NCBI GenBank assembly: GCA_934086485.1
Contig: CAKOIF010000004.1
Coordinates: 43,664-107,663 of the forward strand
DNA: 64,000 bases
Reading direction: 5' to 3'
DNA from: an uncultured Bacilli bacterium
GTDB lineage: Bacteria > Bacillota_I > Bacilli_A > RF39 > UBA660
Positions 62,744-64,000 of the stretch are shown here, piece by piece. Position 1 is the stretch's first letter. Each line of letters opens with the position of its first letter. Under the pieces are notes generated by a model. The model was not told where the DNA came from. It was given only the letters and a program-made list of their open reading frames with translations, and made no database searches. The translations under genes and the position numbers were made by a program.

Positions 62744-64000
62744 TACAATTTTACCATCTAAACTAAAACTTTTAGCATCAGTTATTTTTACATTTACAAT
62801 ATTGCCAATTTCTTTTTTATCACAATCAACATTTACAAGTTTCATTGTATCTGTATAGCCATAACATTTAGTTTTATCTTTTTCACTTTCACCAATTAAT
62901 AGTACTGGAACTACTTTATTAAGCATTTTTTCATTACTTTCTTTTGAATACTTATTAACAATTTCATTTAATCTATGAAGTCTATCTTCTTTTTCTTTTA
63001 TAGAAACATCATCTTTCATAAATGATGAAGCAGTCCCTTTTCTTTCTGAATAAATAAATGTATAAGCACCATCATATTTAAGTTTATTAACTATATCCAG
63101 TGTTTCTTCGAAGTCTTCATTTGTTTCTCCAGGAAAACCTACAATTATATCAGTGGTTATACATACATTAGGTATTCTTTCTTTCATTTTATTAAATAAA
63201 GTTATGTATTCCTCTTTTGTATATTTACGATTCATTTTCTTAAGTATCTTATCACTTCCTGATTGAATAGGAAGATGAATATATGGCATCACATTTTCAT
63301 ATTTAGCAATGACATCAATCATTTTATCAGTAAAATTCCAAGGATGTGAGGTAACAAATCGAAGTCTTGGTATACCTAATTTAGCAACATTTTCAAGAAG
63401 ATCTGCAAAATCATAACCTAAATTTAAATCATTACCATAAGCATTAACATTTTGACCTAATAAAGTTATTTCTTTATAGCCAGAGTCCACTAAACATTTA
63501 CATTCCTCGACTATAGCTTCCATTTTTCTACTTCTTTCTCTTCCCCTTGTAAATGGAACTATACAGTATGTACAAAATTTATCACAACCAAACATAACAT
63601 TTACCCAAGCCGATACTTTTGAATCTCTTTTATAATCAAAACCTTCTGGTACAACATCACTATTTGAGTGAACTAATATATTTTGTTTATCTAATTTTTC
63701 TAAAAGTAAATGTGGTAAATCAAATAAATTGTTAGGACCCACTACTACATCAACATATTTGTGATTTTTTTCAATTTCCTCGACTACATCTTCTTGGCCA
63801 GCCATACAACCCATTAAAACAATTATTAAATCTTTCTTTTCCTTTTTTAAATGTTTACATCTACCTAAATAACCAAATACTTTATCGTGAGCATTTTCTC
63901 TTATAGCACAAGTATTTAAAACGACTATATCAGACTGTTCTAAAACATCAGTTTTAGTAAATCCTAATTTTTCTAAGTATGATGCAATAGCCTCTGAATC
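62738..64000 (-). CDS. miaB: tRNA-2-methylthio-N6-dimethylallyladenosine synthase MiaB (partial, runs off right edge)
   Basis: 420 codons are present. An ATG at 63814 is internal: the frame stays open to the window end and holds NTCAIRENA upstream of it. Three Cys sets are visible: NTC plus GCMA of the N-terminal cluster, and radical SAM CDKFCTYC. The C-terminal TRAM domain ends at 62738. Adds the methylthio group to i6A37 made by MiaA (encoded at 40152). Confidence 0.95.
   Translation of the reverse strand, partial: DSEAIASYLEKLGFTKTDVLEQSDIVVLNTCAIRENAHDKVFGYLGRCKHLKKEKKDLIIVLMGCMAGQEDVVEEIEKNHKYVDVVVGPNNLFDLPHLLLEKLDKQNILVHSNSDVVPEGFDYKRDSKVSAWVNVMFGCDKFCTYCIVPFTRGRERSRKMEAIVEECKCLVDSGYKEITLLGQNVNAYGNDLNLGYDFADLLENVAKLGIPRLRFVTSHPWNFTDKMIDVIAKYENVMPYIHLPIQSGSDKILKKMNRKYTKEEYITLFNKMKERIPNVCITTDIIVGFPGETNEDFEETLDIVNKLKYDGAYTFIYSERKGTASSFMKDDVSIKEKEDRLHRLNEIVNKYSKESNEKMLNKVVPVLLIGESEKDKTKCYGYTDTMKLVNVDCDKKEIGNIVNVKITDAKSFSLDGKIVK

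Overview
This window is very AT-rich, low-GC Firmicutes-type DNA. It carries FtsZ/FtsA, S20, S21, UppS, Lgt and an LtaS-like enzyme, and many endospore genes (spoIIGA, spoIIP, spoVS, spmAB, yunB, a spoIIIAH-like gene, gerE, gerM). TGA is used as a stop (for example at 5374 and 34625), so the genetic code is the standard bacterial one and not the Mycoplasma code. The best guess is a spore-forming, small-genome member of the Bacilli/Erysipelotrichia/RF39-like gut lineages. That placement is inferred from gene content only.

Layout. 1-3389: the cell-division/sporulation junction spoIIGA-[accessory RNA/toxin locus]-ftsZ-ftsA, read leftward. 3400-4530: a structured small-RNA candidate between 36-bp direct repeats, then a Fic gene. 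4790-13450: a minus-strand series with the Bacillus-like order spoIIP-yqxA position-lepA-hemW, then an XRE regulator, ssb and a lone sufB. 13550-24600: tgt-queA, FtsK/SpoIIIE, trmL, frr, spoVS, uppS and three membrane-anchored thioredoxin-fold proteins. 24680-27420: tRNA-Thr, a Ser-fMet-Asp-Phe tRNA cluster and a tRNA-Leu(UAA) split by a group I intron with an HNH gene inside it. 27470-35200: CvfD, NfuA-like, a YutH/YutD/YunB-type sporulation neighbourhood, a ferredoxin with a Cys/His tail, rluB and spmAB. 35300-37150: a secreted surface protein with a GC-rich, hypervariable-looking segment. 37150-57340: lysS, rpsT, miaA, tmcAL, cysS, gltX, trxB, lgt, an LtaS-like enzyme, four anchored paralogues, an ABC exporter, yqeY and rpsU. 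57400-60170: a compact bacteriocin operon with a C39 peptidase ABC transporter, an accessory protein and two double-glycine precursor peptides. 60366-62500: spoIIIAH-like, gerE, gerM. 62567-64000: tRNA-Arg and miaB, which runs off the right edge.

Most accessory interest lies in five places: the two-peptide bacteriocin operon; the tRNA-Leu group I intron with its homing-type HNH gene; the type I toxin-antitoxin-like locus with two paralogous small RNAs between ftsZ and spoIIGA; the surface-protein segment that looks like a diversity-generating retroelement target; and the small RNA upstream of ftsA. Several core genes show extreme compaction: stop codons lie inside terminator hairpins, genes overlap by 4-26 nt, and at least one transcript appears leaderless.
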